Source: an uncultured Maribacter sp.
GTDB lineage: Bacteria; Bacteroidota; Bacteroidia; Flavobacteriales; Flavobacteriaceae
Assembly: GCF_947495965.1 (NCBI RefSeq)
Contig: NZ_CANMBB010000002.1
Location: 186,001 to 250,000, forward strand
DNA: 64,000 bases
Direction: 5' to 3'
The notes beneath the pieces are model-generated. The model made no database searches. It was not told where the DNA came from and was given only the letters and a program-made list of their open reading frames with translations. The stretch's first letter is position 1, and each line of letters begins with the position of its first letter. A program made the translations under genes and the position numbers. Positions 52,144 to 60,951 of this stretch are shown one piece after another.

Positions 52144-54951
52144 TTAAAAAGAATAACTTAATTGTACCATGCTAGCTCTTGGCAATACAGGAACTACAAC
52201 AAAACTTGCATCTGGATTATCTTGAATAAATTCTTTTGTAACACCATTAGCACTAGCTCCAAAACTATTTGCTCCAAAGAAATTAGCCAAACCTTCAGAA
52301 TTAAACAAATTAGTAATTAAAAGGTTAGCTGTTAAATTCTTTGTAATAGAATATCCTGCTCCAAAATTAAAAATACTATAAGAATCTAATTGAAAAGCAT
52401 TGGCTACATTACCTTCTCTTTTACCCATAAATTGCCATTTTAGAAAGGTGTTAAATTTATTAGTAGTATACGCTGTACCTAGGTTAAACATACTTGTTGG
52501 GTTAAATGGTAAATCATTACCAGAATAGTCTAGGATTATATCATCATCTGTAGTAACAGAACCTGCTGCATCATAAATTTTCCAATCGGTTGCTTCTGCT
52601 TTTTGTATAGTTCCACCAAAAGAGAAATTTAAATGAGTAATAGGAGAATATAAAGCTTCCCATTCTAGACCAATAGTAGTAGAGGTATTAAATTGAACAG
52701 GGGTATAGAAAACAGTATTTGTATCTTCATCAAACTCAAAATTAGAAGTGCCTATATCACTTAACTCACTCCAAAAGGTGGTAGTTTGTAATGAAAAATC
52801 TTTAGTATTCCATTTAAAACCCAACTCTGCTTGTTTAATTCTTTGTATTTCTCCTTTATTAGGAATTTCTATATTAGAAAAGTTATTAAAGTAATAGTTT
52901 AACTCTGGTGCCTTGTTCCCTTTAGAAAACCTAGTAAATAGAGCCATATTATTTGATAAAGAATAATTAACACCTAAAGAATAAGAAAGGTATTCATAAT
53001 TAAAATCAAAAGTATCTTGTTCCCCTGTTGGAGCATTTACACTATTGTCATAACTAGTTGTAGCATCCCCATCTATTCCACCTGGACTTGTAAAAGGAGC
53101 ATATCTATCTTTACTACCGTCATGATTTATAGTTTCCCATCGTAAACCTAAATCAAACTCCAATTTATCACTTAAAATAAAACGGTCACTTGCAAAAGCT
53201 GCAAACTGACTTACATCTGCTCTGGCATTTACAAAAAACAACCCTCCATAATTACTTAATCCATTAGCATCTGATAAAGCCTCTACAGGAGTATTAGGGT
53301 TTTCTAATGTTACTCGTAACATTTTTGGATTAGGTTCATAGGTTACAAAGCCAAATGTTCCTTGTGTAAAGGTTTTTGTTTCTGCCAATCCTAAAGCAAC
53401 ACCAAAGTTAATATCATGTTTGTCAAGTTTTTTTCTAATAGTAAGTTGGTCTATAAACTCTTTAGAAGTATTGTCTTTATACCAGGCAGAAGTACCCATA
53501 ATAGCATCGTTTGGCAAAGTACCTTCGCCTATATATTGAAAAGGTTCCCCTGCTAAAATACCGCTATTATCTATACGAGCTAGTTCTTGACCAGAGGCTG
53601 CTTCTTTAAAAACAACCTGCCCAATAGGGAAAGGAGATCCAGTAATAAAATAAGCTAAAGGATTACTTAAAGAAACAAAAGCATTACTTATACTTGTTTG
53701 CCAATTTGCAATTTTATTAGAAAATTTGCCATTATTACGAATAGACCAATTGTTTCCTAATTCATAATTTATATCTACCCCAAAAGAAATATCTTGCACT
53801 TTTACACCTTGCGAAGGGTCAAAGCTATTGGTTTTGTTGTCTGAAATAAACCTTCCATCTGGTATACTGCCAGTATAAGCTGGCATTAATAATGCTGTGG
53901 AATTAAAGTCTTGCCCAAAGGCTGCTTGTGGGTTTTCCCAATTGGTAGCAGCAACACCAGTATACCTATTAGTCTGATCACTAAGGACTTTTCCATAGAA
54001 CTTAAAAGAACCATTTTTAGTCTTTTTAATAAGGTTGTATTTTATTTGCCCCCCTTTTCCAAAAGTAAAATCAGTATCTCTAATTCCTTCGTCTCTTCTA
54101 TAATGTCCGCCAAAATTAAAATACCAATCATTACCAAGTGCTCCGCCAATAGTACCCTCCACTTTATATAAATTATTGTCGCTATCTTGTAAATTACTAC
54201 CCAATCTAAACTTTCCAGTTATTTTTTCGTGAATCCCTTGGGATATAAAATTATAAATACCTCCAGGTGCATTTAAAGCAGTAATAGCGCTACTACCACC
54301 AGTAATGGCTTCTACTCTTTCTGTTGTTATATCTACTCTATGAAATAGGTCTGGACCATAATACGAGTGTTGTACTAAACTAACTGGCAAACCATCTTCT
54401 TGTAAAGATGCATAATACCAACCCATATCATCTTCCGCAGAAGCAGAAATTCCTCTAGAATATACTCTTGTAAATACTTCTCCTGCAGAAGCATCTACAA
54501 AAGTACCAGGAACTTCACTTAAAAGGTCTGCAGTACCTCTAGGAATACGATTATTAATAGTTTTAGAGGAAACTACAGAAACTGTAGCAGCACTAGACAA
54601 TAAGGTTTTAGGAGCAAAATTCCCCGTAACAATTACATTATTTAAATACAATAAATCTTCTTCTAGAATAAAATTAAACGTATTATCCCCATCAGTAACT
54701 TTAATAGATTGTGATATTGTTTTATACCCTAAATGAGTAACTGTAAGGTTGTAATCTCCCGTTTTTACGTCTGATAAAAGAAACGCACCTTTAGCATCCG
54801 AAATTATAGAACTATTCGTTGCTGTTATGCGTATTGTAGCTCCTACTAATGCATTTCCTTTGGTGTCAGAAATAGTACCGGAAATACTTTGCGCAAATGA
54901 AAATTGAACAAATAAAAAACTACATAAAATAAGCACTTTTGAAAAATTCAT
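52144..54951 (-). CDS. TonB-dependent receptor with carboxypeptidase-like domain
   Basis: The 935 residues start with a signal (FSFAQ), then a CarboxypepD_reg-like domain (about 22-105: ISGTISDTKGNALVGATIRI, GDYNLTVTHLGY), a plug (about 115-235: IVTGNFAPKTLLSSAATVSV; VEAITGGSSAITALNAPGGIYNF), and a 22-strand barrel ending in VQLSYSF. There is no SusC-type signature or SusD partner, so substrate is probably a small molecule such as a siderophore, cofactor or sugar derivative. It lies 26 bases downstream of an EamA transporter gene, suggesting uptake in two steps. Confidence 0.92.
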   Translation of the reverse strand: MNFSKVLILCSFLFVQFSFAQSISGTISDTKGNALVGATIRITATNSSIISDAKGAFLLSDVKTGDYNLTVTHLGYKTISQSIKVTDGDNTFNFILEEDLLYLNNVIVTGNFAPKTLLSSAATVSVVSSKTINNRIPRGTADLLSEVPGTFVDASAGEVFTRVYSRGISASAEDDMGWYYASLQEDGLPVSLVQHSYYGPDLFHRVDITTERVEAITGGSSAITALNAPGGIYNFISQGIHEKITGKFRLGSNLQDSDNNLYKVEGTIGGALGNDWYFNFGGHYRRDEGIRDTDFTFGKGGQIKYNLIKKTKNGSFKFYGKVLSDQTNRYTGVAATNWENPQAAFGQDFNSTALLMPAYTGSIPDGRFISDNKTNSFDPSQGVKVQDISFGVDINYELGNNWSIRNNGKFSNKIANWQTSISNAFVSLSNPLAYFITGSPFPIGQVVFKEAASGQELARIDNSGILAGEPFQYIGEGTLPNDAIMGTSAWYKDNTSKEFIDQLTIRKKLDKHDINFGVALGLAETKTFTQGTFGFVTYEPNPKMLRVTLENPNTPVEALSDANGLSNYGGLFFVNARADVSQFAAFASDRFILSDKLEFDLGLRWETINHDGSKDRYAPFTSPGGIDGDATTSYDNSVNAPTGEQDTFDFNYEYLSYSLGVNYSLSNNMALFTRFSKGNKAPELNYYFNNFSNIEIPNKGEIQRIKQAELGFKWNTKDFSLQTTTFWSELSDIGTSNFEFDEDTNTVFYTPVQFNTSTTIGLEWEALYSPITHLNFSFGGTIQKAEATDWKIYDAAGSVTTDDDIILDYSGNDLPFNPTSMFNLGTAYTTNKFNTFLKWQFMGKREGNVANAFQLDSYSIFNFGAGYSITKNLTANLLITNLFNSEGLANFFGANSFGASANGVTKEFIQDNPDASFVVVPVLPRASMVQLSYSF

Positions 54952-54977
54952 AAAAATAAATATCTATTTGGTTAAAA

Positions 54978-55877
54978 CTAAGAATATAAAATTAATGCTA
55001 CTCCTAACATAATACCTATTAGGGGAATAAGCTTTTTTCGTTTATTTTTTTCTTTAAAAACAATACCGCCAATTAAAACAGCTATAAGTATTTGACTTCT
55101 TTTTATGGCAGACAATAGCATTATTAAAGCTTCTGGGTCTTGCAAGGCTTTAAAATAAAAATAATCTGCTGTTTGTAATAAAACACCAACAACGGGAATA
55201 GTCCAACGCCATTTAAATGCTTTTCTTTTTTCTTTATTAGGAAACCACGTAATGGTTAGTATTATTAAAAGAATTAAAACGGTATACCAACAAAACCAAA
55301 ATTGTAAAGTTTGCGGAGCTAAATCTTGGTATTGAATTAAAAATTTATCGTATAAACCACTAGAAGCACCTAAGAAAGTAGCTCCTATAATTGCAAAAAT
55401 CCATTTATTATTTTTAAAATTTATACCTTCTTTTTTACCTACTCTAGAATATAGAAGTACAGAAAATATAATTAGAAAAAAACCAATCCATTGTAAAAAA
55501 TTAGGACTTTCTTGGTATAAGAATATGGCACCTATAAAAGTAAAAAATGGCCCTGCAGAACGTATTGGCGTAACAATGGTTATGGGTAAATGTTTTAGTG
55601 CTTGATAAGCCAAAAGCCAAGAAGAAGCCATAATCATAGATTTTATTACTATAAAACCATGTACTTTCCAAGAAATATTGGCAACATAAAAACCTATTTT
55701 TTGCATAAATTCTGGAGATGTTACAGAACCAATGTAAAATGGTAACAACAATAAAAAGCCAGCAGTTGTAGTGCCTAAAAGTACTGGAAATACTTCATTC
55801 CCTTGTACTGCATGCTTTTTACATAAATTATGTAATCCTAAAAATAAAGCCGATAAAAGGCCTAAATACATCCACAT
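54978..55877 (-). CDS. EamA/DMT family transporter
   Basis: The 299 residues have about ten membrane segments in two repeats (GLLSALFLGLHNLCKKHAVQ at the start; IGATFLGASSGLYDKFLI at the middle of the chain), the drug/metabolite transporter layout. The conserved EamA signal P-I-R in TPIRSAGPFFTFIGAIFLYQESPN (shown here in part) is present. Such proteins move small metabolites across the inner membrane. It is upstream of the TonB receptor on the same transcript, giving an outer/inner membrane pair. Substrate and direction unknown. Confidence 0.85.
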   Translation of the reverse strand: MWMYLGLLSALFLGLHNLCKKHAVQGNEVFPVLLGTTTAGFLLLLPFYIGSVTSPEFMQKIGFYVANISWKVHGFIVIKSMIMASSWLLAYQALKHLPITIVTPIRSAGPFFTFIGAIFLYQESPNFLQWIGFFLIIFSVLLYSRVGKKEGINFKNNKWIFAIIGATFLGASSGLYDKFLIQYQDLAPQTLQFWFCWYTVLILLIILTITWFPNKEKRKAFKWRWTIPVVGVLLQTADYFYFKALQDPEALIMLLSAIKRSQILIAVLIGGIVFKEKNKRKKLIPLIGIMLGVALILYS

Positions 55878-56080
55878 TCGCGCGAAGATACTTTTTTGAA
55901 ACGTATTTTTTTGTGTATTTAAACCTAAAAAAGCAACTATTCACGAAAACTTTTCATACCATTTAATTACTAATAAAATACAGTTATTCAAAGGGTTTTA
56001 TAAGATTAAAAATCTATTTTTTTTATAAGAACATCTAACTTGCGTTTTTTTACGTATAAATGTATAATTAAAACCATTAT

Positions 56081-58042
56081 ATGAACCATAAAAGGCTTAC
56101 CAACCCCTTTTTATTTGGCTTAGTAGTAATTTTATTTTTTTCTAGTGCTTTGTCTGGGCAAACGCAACAGTATTCTGGCCCTTTTACTATTGAAAAATAC
56201 GCTGGTATTGCTGAATATAATTATTATTTAGTTTCTAAGGATACTGTTTTAGAAGGCAATTTTAAAATGTACCGCTCTAATCTAGATTTATTAATAAATA
56301 AAGAAGATTCTTCCTTTTTATTTGAAGGTGCTTTTAAAGAAAATTACCCTACTGGAGATTGGATTTTTCAATTTGGCGATTTTAAAACAGATAAAAGTTC
56401 GCAACTAGTAAATTACCAATACCGAGTAAATATTAATGGTATTCAAGAAGAAGCAAAAGGTAAAATTAAAGAGGGTAAACCAGACGGTTTATGGGTATAC
56501 GCAGTAAATCATATCAAGGACTCTGAAATAGAAAAAACTACTTTTAAAAGCTCTATTGCATTTGATAAAGGAATTCCACAAAAAGATTTTAGTATAGAGA
56601 ATGAGCAAAATACTCTGGTAGGAAGGTTTTTAAGAAATGGATTAGCTCATGACCAATGGTCTTTATTTTCTAGTAATGCCATGGGTACTAATGAAGATTG
56701 GAATTTTTCTGATGGTATTCTAAAAACCATTCAAATAAACGATTCTAGAAATAAAAGTATTCCAATTTATACACTTAAAAATAGTAATACAAAAACTATA
56801 CATTTAGATAAACGCTATTTAAACGCTATTCAATTACAAATAGCATTAAATGGTGAAGATTCTATTTATCATGGAAATATAGAACAGTTATTAAAACAAA
56901 ATAATGACTACTATAAAAAGATAGATGGGATACTTTCGCGCCTAGGAAAATCTACTTTTTCACCAGAGCTAAAAGTAAAAGTACCTTATTACCCATTAGA
57001 TTCTGTAGAAGTTGGTTTAGTAAAAACTATTGTAGAAAAGAATAACGCTTCAAAAAAAATAAGTGAATCTTTATTACGTAATACACAATTAAACATTTTA
57101 AAGCTCTCAGATTCTGAGTCTTTTTATTATTATAATGTTATAAATGAAATCACTAATACGTTTGTAAATCCTATAACCAATTTTGTTTCTTACAACGAGC
57201 AACAAATAGTAGAATTTGTTCCAAGAGAAGCTGTTTTACAGAGTTTATGGAAAGGTAAAATTCCTTTTCCCAAAACAATAACTGTAGCAAATGATGTAAA
57301 CAAAGAAGAAAGCAAAAAAACATATGAACTTCTTACCGAAAAAGAATATTCTTTTGCTACATCTAGCAGTTTAGAAAAAATTGCTCTAATAGCTTCTAAT
57401 GTAGAAAAAAGCTTAGTAGATATTCAAGAAATAGTAGTAAATAAGCTAACTAAAGAACAAAGGCAACAAGAACTTATAAGTTTAGAGGAAACATTAATAT
57501 TGGATAATAACCTATTAGCTAATTACATAGATTCTACAGCTAATACAATCCAAAAAAAATATGTTCCAGCTTTACAAAGTATTAAAGCTAAATCTAAAGA
57601 ACAACTTAGTATTTATGCTACTGTAAAAGATAACGGACTTAAATTAGAAAAAGCAAAATCTATTCTCGCCTGTAATAAAATCTATTTAGAACTAGCTAAA
57701 ACTACAGCTAGTATTCCAGTAAAAGTAGACAGTCTTCAAAAAATATATATAGATAAAATTTGGAATCCTTTTACGGCTACTTTAATGGATGAAGTAATAA
57801 AAAAGCAAATAACTAATGCTTATGAAAAAGTAGTAATTCCTCATTTTTTAGAGCAAGTAGAAAGTAACTTAGATTGTATACAAGCAAAGGAATTAAATAC
57901 ACAAATTATTGCAACGCACAAAGACGTATTTGCCTTACGTAATAAAGATAGTCATAAACTAGAGCGCAAATTAAAGAAAGAACAAAACCCAAAAACTATA
58001 ATGGAGTTGTTTCATAATTACGCAAATACCAAAGATCACTAA
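56081..58042 (+). CDS. Secreted MORN-like repeat and coiled-coil protein
   Basis: The 653 residues start with a signal (SALSGQ). Residues about 60-225 have MORN/YwqK-like strands (FEGAFKENYPTGDWIFQFGD, GKIKEGKPDGLWVYA, LVGRFLRNGLAHDQWSLF). The rest (about 260-653) is mainly helical with long charged runs, including a C-terminal helix rich in Lys/Glu. No catalytic motif is seen. It is 2 bases from the DUF2490 gene, and the third gene in the set also carries MORN repeats, so a joint envelope structure is plausible. Confidence 0.7.
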   Translation: MNHKRLTNPFLFGLVVILFFSSALSGQTQQYSGPFTIEKYAGIAEYNYYLVSKDTVLEGNFKMYRSNLDLLINKEDSSFLFEGAFKENYPTGDWIFQFGDFKTDKSSQLVNYQYRVNINGIQEEAKGKIKEGKPDGLWVYAVNHIKDSEIEKTTFKSSIAFDKGIPQKDFSIENEQNTLVGRFLRNGLAHDQWSLFSSNAMGTNEDWNFSDGILKTIQINDSRNKSIPIYTLKNSNTKTIHLDKRYLNAIQLQIALNGEDSIYHGNIEQLLKQNNDYYKKIDGILSRLGKSTFSPELKVKVPYYPLDSVEVGLVKTIVEKNNASKKISESLLRNTQLNILKLSDSESFYYYNVINEITNTFVNPITNFVSYNEQQIVEFVPREAVLQSLWKGKIPFPKTITVANDVNKEESKKTYELLTEKEYSFATSSSLEKIALIASNVEKSLVDIQEIVVNKLTKEQRQQELISLEETLILDNNLLANYIDSTANTIQKKYVPALQSIKAKSKEQLSIYATVKDNGLKLEKAKSILACNKIYLELAKTTASIPVKVDSLQKIYIDKIWNPFTATLMDEVIKKQITNAYEKVVIPHFLEQVESNLDCIQAKELNTQIIATHKDVFALRNKDSHKLERKLKKEQNPKTIMELFHNYANTKDH

Positions 58043-58044
58043 GT

Positions 58045-58875
58045 ATGAAACAGTTTATGAAAATTTTTACAAGTGTTTTGGTTGTTTTAATTTTAGGCAT
58101 TACCAATACTACACTAGCACAAGAAACAGAAAAAGTATTACCAAAAGAATCTAAATATAAAGAACCCTCCACAAAGACATGGATAAATACATACGGTAAT
58201 ATTCGTATTTCTAAACGTCTTTTTTGGGTAGCGCAAACGCATTTTAGATTTGCAGAAACAGAAGATACTCCTTTTGTTGGCCAGGTAGCACAAATATATA
58301 ACCGTCATGCCATTGGGTATTTACACTCTAAAAAGTTTAATGCAAGTTTAGGTGGGGTATTACGCCTTAATTTTAATACAGATGAAAGTTCTACGGATCG
58401 TAATTTAGTTCCAGAATGGCGTATATGGCACCAATACCAATTTGCGGTACCATTATCTAGTATGATGATTTACCATAGATTGCGTATAGAACACCGATGG
58501 ACACAAGGTTTTGAAGAAAATAGTAACTATACATTTAGAAATAGATGGCGTTATATGTTTCGTTTAAAAATTCCGCTAAATAATCATAAACTAAAACCTA
58601 AAACTTTTTACGTAGCTCCTGAAACCGAACTAATTATGCAGAGTGGAAAATCTGTTGTAGCTAGCCCCATGGAAGATTTAAGGATTACAACAACCCTAGG
58701 TTATATTTTAACTCCAAGATTAACTGTAGCAGCAGGTGCCATGTATTCTCAAGGGCAAAGTTTAAGTAACGGAGGAGAGTATAAACAAAGTTGGGCAATT
58801 CGTTGTCACCTTTATTTTTCTCCTGATTTTAGAAAAGTACGTAACAAACTACCAGAAATACATTTGGACGATTAA
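58045..58875 (+). CDS. DUF2490 outer-membrane beta-barrel protein
   Basis: The 276-residue protein has a signal (TTLAQ) and then beta strands (TWINTYGNIRISKRLFWVAQ, FRNRWRYMFRLKIPL, WAIRCHLYFSP) of the DUF2490 type, an outer-membrane barrel of unknown role in Bacteroidota. Between a MORN-like protein and a MORN protein with short gaps (2 and 5 bases), it could be the outer-membrane component of a small envelope complex. Confidence 0.85.
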   Translation: MKQFMKIFTSVLVVLILGITNTTLAQETEKVLPKESKYKEPSTKTWINTYGNIRISKRLFWVAQTHFRFAETEDTPFVGQVAQIYNRHAIGYLHSKKFNASLGGVLRLNFNTDESSTDRNLVPEWRIWHQYQFAVPLSSMMIYHRLRIEHRWTQGFEENSNYTFRNRWRYMFRLKIPLNNHKLKPKTFYVAPETELIMQSGKSVVASPMEDLRITTTLGYILTPRLTVAAGAMYSQGQSLSNGGEYKQSWAIRCHLYFSPDFRKVRNKLPEIHLDD

Positions 58876-58880
58876 ATCCT

Positions 58881-59735
58881 ATGAAAATGAAAAGCAAACA
58901 AACTATTTTATATATACTACTGGCAGCTAGCGTAATAACTTCAATCATTTTTATTACAAAAACAGTAAGCACTCAAAAAAAACTAGAAGAGAGTATTGCA
59001 GCACAAAAAGATTTACAAAATAGGGTAGAGGTACAGAATAATATTCTAGAGGCCGATTCGCTACTAGTAAAAGGACAATATAGCCAGGCTTTAAAAGTGT
59101 ATGATGCACAATTATCTAATAAAGAACAATTTAATAAAGAACTAAAACTTAAAATTGCTTTAACCAATAAACTTCAGGCTTTAGGAGATAATTTACCTGC
59201 TAAAACAAAAGAGTTTATTCCTGAAAATATAGATTCTTTACAAAACGCAAATAATGCTAAAACAAAACTATTTACTAGAGAAGTAGATTCTTTAAATTTT
59301 GCATTAAAAAAAGCCAAAGTACAAGTAAACCGCATGCGATCGCAACTGCAAGATAATTCTTTAGGAGCATATTTAACTTTTAAGAGTAAAAAAGGAAACT
59401 ACATTCACTACGTTGGTAAAGTAACTAACCAAAAAGCAAATGGTTATGGAATAGCAATTTTAGATTCTGGTAGCCGCTATGAAGGCCAATGGCAAAATAA
59501 CCAACGTCATGGCGAAGGTGTTTTTTATTGGAAAGATGGGGAGCACTATAAAGGGTCTTATGAAAATGATGAAAGAAATGGAGAGGGTACTTATTATTGG
59601 ACAAATGGCGAAAAATATGTGGGCCATTGGAAAGGAGACAAGCGCAATGGACAAGGTGTTTTTTATAACAAGAAAGGAGATATAATTACACAAGGAATTT
59701 GGGAAAATGATAAGTTAATAGAACAAAAAAAATAA
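58881..59735 (+). CDS. Membrane-anchored MORN-repeat protein
   Basis: The 284 residues have an N-terminal membrane segment (about 8-25), coiled-coil stretches (about 28-55 and 125-160), a short TPR-like part (SLLVKGQYSQALKVYDAQL), and at least four MORN repeats at the C-terminus (about 175-270): YEGQWQNNQRHGEGVFYWKD, YKGSYENDERNGEGTYYWTN, YVGHWKGDKRNGQGVFYNKK. It should sit on the periplasmic face of the inner membrane. MORN repeats bind membranes or proteins. Last gene of the three-gene set. Confidence 0.88.
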   Translation: MKMKSKQTILYILLAASVITSIIFITKTVSTQKKLEESIAAQKDLQNRVEVQNNILEADSLLVKGQYSQALKVYDAQLSNKEQFNKELKLKIALTNKLQALGDNLPAKTKEFIPENIDSLQNANNAKTKLFTREVDSLNFALKKAKVQVNRMRSQLQDNSLGAYLTFKSKKGNYIHYVGKVTNQKANGYGIAILDSGSRYEGQWQNNQRHGEGVFYWKDGEHYKGSYENDERNGEGTYYWTNGEKYVGHWKGDKRNGQGVFYNKKGDIITQGIWENDKLIEQKK

Positions 59736-59848
59736 AAAATATATTCTAGAGACTCCAATAAATACTTTCGTAGTATCTTCTTAATTATTAATTTTTACCT
59801 AAATTATGAGACAAACTCAAAATTTAAACTACTTAAAAATTAATATCA

Positions 59849-60334
59849 ATGAGAAAAATAGACCAGCTATTAGAAGAATATGGAGAAAGTCATCAAACAA
59901 AATTTAATAGAATAGTACATTATTTTTGCGTTCCTGCTATCTTTTTTAGCCTCATTGGTTTATTAGCATCTATCCCAACAGGAAATTTACTAACCGAAAT
60001 TATCCCTAGCTCATTATTACCGTATGCGCATATAGGAAGCATTGTAATTATATTTGGATTGCTATACTATTTAAGACTGTCTATTCCTTTATTTATAGGT
60101 ATGTTACTTTTTTCTGCTTTAGTATTATTTGGTATAAATCAAATACAAATTTTAAATATAGCACCGTTTTGGGTTATAATGCTTGGTATATTTATAATCG
60201 CCTGGATTGTACAATTTGTAGGGCATAACCATGAAGGAAAAAAACCATCTTTCTTAAAAGATATTCAGTTTTTAATGATTGGTCCTGCTTGGACAATGAG
60301 TCATTTGTTTGAGGCTGTTGGAATAAAATTTTAA
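59849..60334 (+). CDS. Mpo1-like (DUF962) membrane protein
   Basis: The 161 residues have about four membrane segments and the Mpo1/YGL010w signatures: GESHQTKFNRIVHYFCVPAI at the start and VQFVGHNHEGKKPSFLKD near the end. In yeast Mpo1 is an Fe2+-dependent dioxygenase that degrades 2-hydroxy fatty acids; the His residues (HQ..., ...VHY, GHNH) are the expected metal ligands and are kept. In a bacterium that makes sphingolipids or hydroxy fatty acids, a related role is plausible but not proven. Confidence 0.85.
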   Translation: MRKIDQLLEEYGESHQTKFNRIVHYFCVPAIFFSLIGLLASIPTGNLLTEIIPSSLLPYAHIGSIVIIFGLLYYLRLSIPLFIGMLLFSALVLFGINQIQILNIAPFWVIMLGIFIIAWIVQFVGHNHEGKKPSFLKDIQFLMIGPAWTMSHLFEAVGIKF

Positions 60335-60335
60335 A

Positions 60336-60800
60336 TTACTTTATTTTAATCCTCGTTTCATCTTTAAGTTGCCTAATAACAAAAGAACTTTGCAAATTAG
60401 ATACTATTTTTAGTTGTGATATTTTATCTAGAATAAACTCTTGGTATTCTTTCATATCTCGAAGAACTATTTTTAGTAAATAATCATAAGCACCTGCTAT
60501 ATAGCATACTTCTTGTACTTCTTCTAAAGTGTTAATGTACGTCTCAAATTCTTTAAAATAATCTTCTTGATGTTTTGCTAAGGTAACTTGGCAATACACT
60601 ACTAAGTTTATATTAATACTTTCTGGATCTATAAGTGCTACATATTTTTTAATAATACCACTAGCTTCAATTCTTTTTATTCTTTCGTGCGTTGGTGTAA
60701 TAGATAAATTTACTTTTTGCGCAAGTTGTTTTATAGACTGTTTACCATCTTCCTGAAGTTCATTAAGTAGCTTTTTATCAATAGCATCTAAAGTTTGCAT
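60336..60800 (-). CDS. Lrp/AsnC family transcriptional regulator
   Basis: The 154 residues have a winged HTH (about 1-62: LDAIDKKLLNELQEDGKQSI, LAQKVNLSITPTHERIKRIE) and an ACT-like RAM domain (about 68-145: VVYCQVTLAKHQEDYFKEFE, YDYLLKIVLRDM). It is divergent from the histidine decarboxylase gene, 151 bases away, and may control it in response to an amino acid. It ends 2 bases from the convergent Mpo1-like gene. Confidence 0.92.
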   Translation of the reverse strand: MQTLDAIDKKLLNELQEDGKQSIKQLAQKVNLSITPTHERIKRIEASGIIKKYVALIDPESININLVVYCQVTLAKHQEDYFKEFETYINTLEEVQEVCYIAGAYDYLLKIVLRDMKEYQEFILDKISQLKIVSNLQSSFVIRQLKDETRIKIK

Positions 60801-60923
60801 AGTAGTTTTTTCTGTTTTACTTTAAAATTCAAATTACAAATAGAATATTTTTTTATTATGAGTTATAAAATTAGAATAATATTTCAATATATAGCATATT
60901 ACTAATTTTATAATTCTAAAAAG

Positions 60924-60931
60924 TACCTTTG
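60924..60931 (+). promoter_or_regulatory. -7 box TACCTTTG for the histidine decarboxylase gene
   Basis: TACCTTTG fits TAnnTTTG exactly and ends 20 bases before the ATG at 60952. The AT-rich gap upstream also faces the divergent Lrp-type regulator gene. Confidence 0.55.
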
Positions 60932-60951
60932 TATAAGAAAATAATAGTATT

